Positions 63,255-64,000 of a DNA stretch of 64,000 bases are shown one piece after another. Origin of the DNA: Coturnix japonica (Eukaryota; Chordata; Aves; Galliformes; Phasianidae); contig NC_029529.1 of the NCBI RefSeq assembly GCF_001577835.2, positions 11,109,380 to 11,173,379 of the forward strand. Reading direction: 5' to 3'. The position numbers and the translations under genes are program-made. The first letter of the stretch is position 1. The number at the start of each line of letters is the position of its first letter. The notes beneath the pieces were generated by a model. That model did no database searches, was not told the origin of the DNA, and saw only the letters and a program-made list of their open reading frames with translations.

Positions 63255-63611
63255 ATGCATTCGCTGGACGAGCCGCTGGACCTGAAGCTGAGCATCTCCA
63301 AAGTGCGGAGCGCCCGAGAGAAACGGGAACGCGGCCCCCCCGGACCACGGCCCCGTCCCGGCCCCCCCCCCTCCGCCGCCGCCGCCCCCCCGCCGGTCGG
63401 GGAGAGCCGGGGCTCCGCGCGGGGGGGGCGGCGGGCAGGGCCGGGCCCCGGGCTGTTGGCACACTCCAAAGCGCTGGAGAAGCGCTTCCCGGCCCTCCCC
63501 GTCATGGACCTCAGCCTCTCGCCCCCCCCCGGCGTGGAGTCCCCGGGGGGCGGCAGCGCTTCGCTGTCTCCCGAGCGGCACAACGACCCCCCCGTGCCCG
63601 CCCTGCCCCAC
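63255..63611 (+). CDS. GLIS2: GLIS2 first coding exon
   Basis: GLIS2 is a Kruppel-like zinc-finger factor (GLI-similar) acting in the nucleus and linked to kidney and cilium biology in mammals. The ATG at 63,255 starts MHSLDEPLDLKLSISKVRSA and REKRER, the family N-terminus. The exon is 119 codons and ends in phase 0 (CCCCAC|GTGAGT). Conserved islands are the start and VMDLSLSPP / SLSPERHND. Between them lies a Pro/Gly/Arg/Ala-rich segment much more GC-driven than in mammals. The exon itself starts after acceptor TTTCCAG at 63,235. Confidence 0.95.
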
Positions 63612-63697
63612 GTGAGTACGGCCGCTCGTCCCCTCCCCCTCGGTGCCCCCCCTCGTCCCGCACGTCGGCCCTCACCCCCCGCCCCGTCCCGCCGTAG

Positions 63698-63868
63698 GAT
63701 TTCCAGTCCCTGCGCTACATCGACGGCATCCCCGGCTCCTTCCAGTTCTTCCTGCCGCTGGGTGCGGGGGGGGCTCTGCACCTGCCCTCCTTCCTGCCCC
63801 CCCCCAAGGACAAGCGCCTTTCCCCGGAGCTGCCCCTCCCCAAGCAGCTCGTCTGCCGCTGGTCCAAG
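63698..63868 (+). CDS. GLIS2: GLIS2 second coding exon
   Basis: A 57-codon phase-0 exon (CCGTAG|GATTTC; TCCAAG|GTCAGG). It encodes DFQSLRYIDGIPGSFQFFLP, LGAGGALHLPSFLP and LPLPKQLVCRWSK, closely matching mammals. It ends just after the first cysteine of zinc finger 1. Intron 2 (63,612-63,697) is only 86 bp. Confidence 0.96.
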
Positions 63869-63992
63869 GTCAGGCGGGGCCACGGGGCCGGGAGGGGGAG
63901 GGATGTGGGGCTGGGAGGGGGTCGGGTGTTGTTACAGGAGCTGGGGCGCCTCCAGCCCTCCCTCCCTCACCCCCAGCGTCCCCCTCCCGCAG

Positions 63993-64000
63993 TGCAACCA
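63993..64000 (+). CDS. GLIS2: GLIS2 third coding exon, start (cut by window edge)
   Basis: Acceptor CTCCCGCAG is followed by TGC AAC CA, matching the CNQ that continues CRWSK in GLIS2. The second zinc-finger cysteine is the first residue of this exon. The five C2H2 fingers and the C-terminus lie beyond the right edge. Confidence 0.85.

Noticed and set aside
62429-63883. Minus-strand open frame of 484 codons over GLIS2
   Set aside because: It is antisense to the first GLIS2 coding exons, whose frame, splice sites and family match are clear. The frame is open only because of GC richness.

Overview
The window looks like a gene-dense, GC-rich stretch of a bird genome, probably a galliform such as chicken. 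The evidence is vertebrate split genes with canonical splice sites, several CR1 LINE fragments (the dominant avian retroposon), short intergenic gaps, and the gene order ADCY9 - SRL - TFAP4 - GLIS2, which matches human 16p13.3. The species is inferred and not shown directly.

Layout. Positions 1-24,853 hold the 5' end of ADCY9 on the minus strand: a 1.69-kb first coding exon (23,161-24,853), a 22.2-kb intron and coding exon 2 (757-929). The rest of the gene lies beyond the left edge. A CpG-rich promoter/5' UTR lies at about 24.85-25.8 kb. From about 25.9 to 35.5 kb is intergenic DNA with two CR1 fragments and a 240-bp polypyrimidine tract. From 35.5 to 53.6 kb is the complete SRL (sarcalumenin) gene on the minus strand, with seven coding exons. 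One of these is a large 912-bp acidic cassette exon whose inclusion or skipping would give the long acidic form or the short 53-kDa glycoprotein form. From 54.2 to 59.7 kb is the complete TFAP4 gene on the minus strand: seven coding exons, 338 residues, every splice phase consistent. About 2.7 kb of divergent intergenic DNA follows, most of it a decayed CCCGT/CCCAT pentamer satellite (about 59.7-61.39 kb). A CpG island then carries CRE palindromes and a repeated CACGCGTGAC motif. GLIS2 starts on the plus strand (noncoding exon ending at 62,153; coding exons from 63,255) and runs off the right edge inside its first zinc finger.

The four genes are separate vertebrate loci and not an operon. ADCY9 makes cAMP at the plasma membrane, SRL binds calcium in the sarcoplasmic reticulum lumen, and TFAP4 and GLIS2 are nuclear DNA-binding proteins. 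TFAP4 and SRL are tandem and very close (about 0.65 kb from the TFAP4 poly(A) signal to the SRL TATA box). TFAP4 and GLIS2 are divergent.

The most interesting unexplained items are: a coding-like frame of 108 or more codons on the minus strand inside SRL intron 4 (41,061-41,387) that I cannot assign to any family; the one-sided CCCGT-to-CCCAT satellite between two CpG-island promoters; the weak donor of the SRL acidic cassette exon; and clusters of muscle-type regulatory motifs in SRL introns. I see no tRNA, rRNA, CRISPR, LTR element or other virus-like fossil. All boundaries were read by eye from splice sites and phase; no alignment was run.
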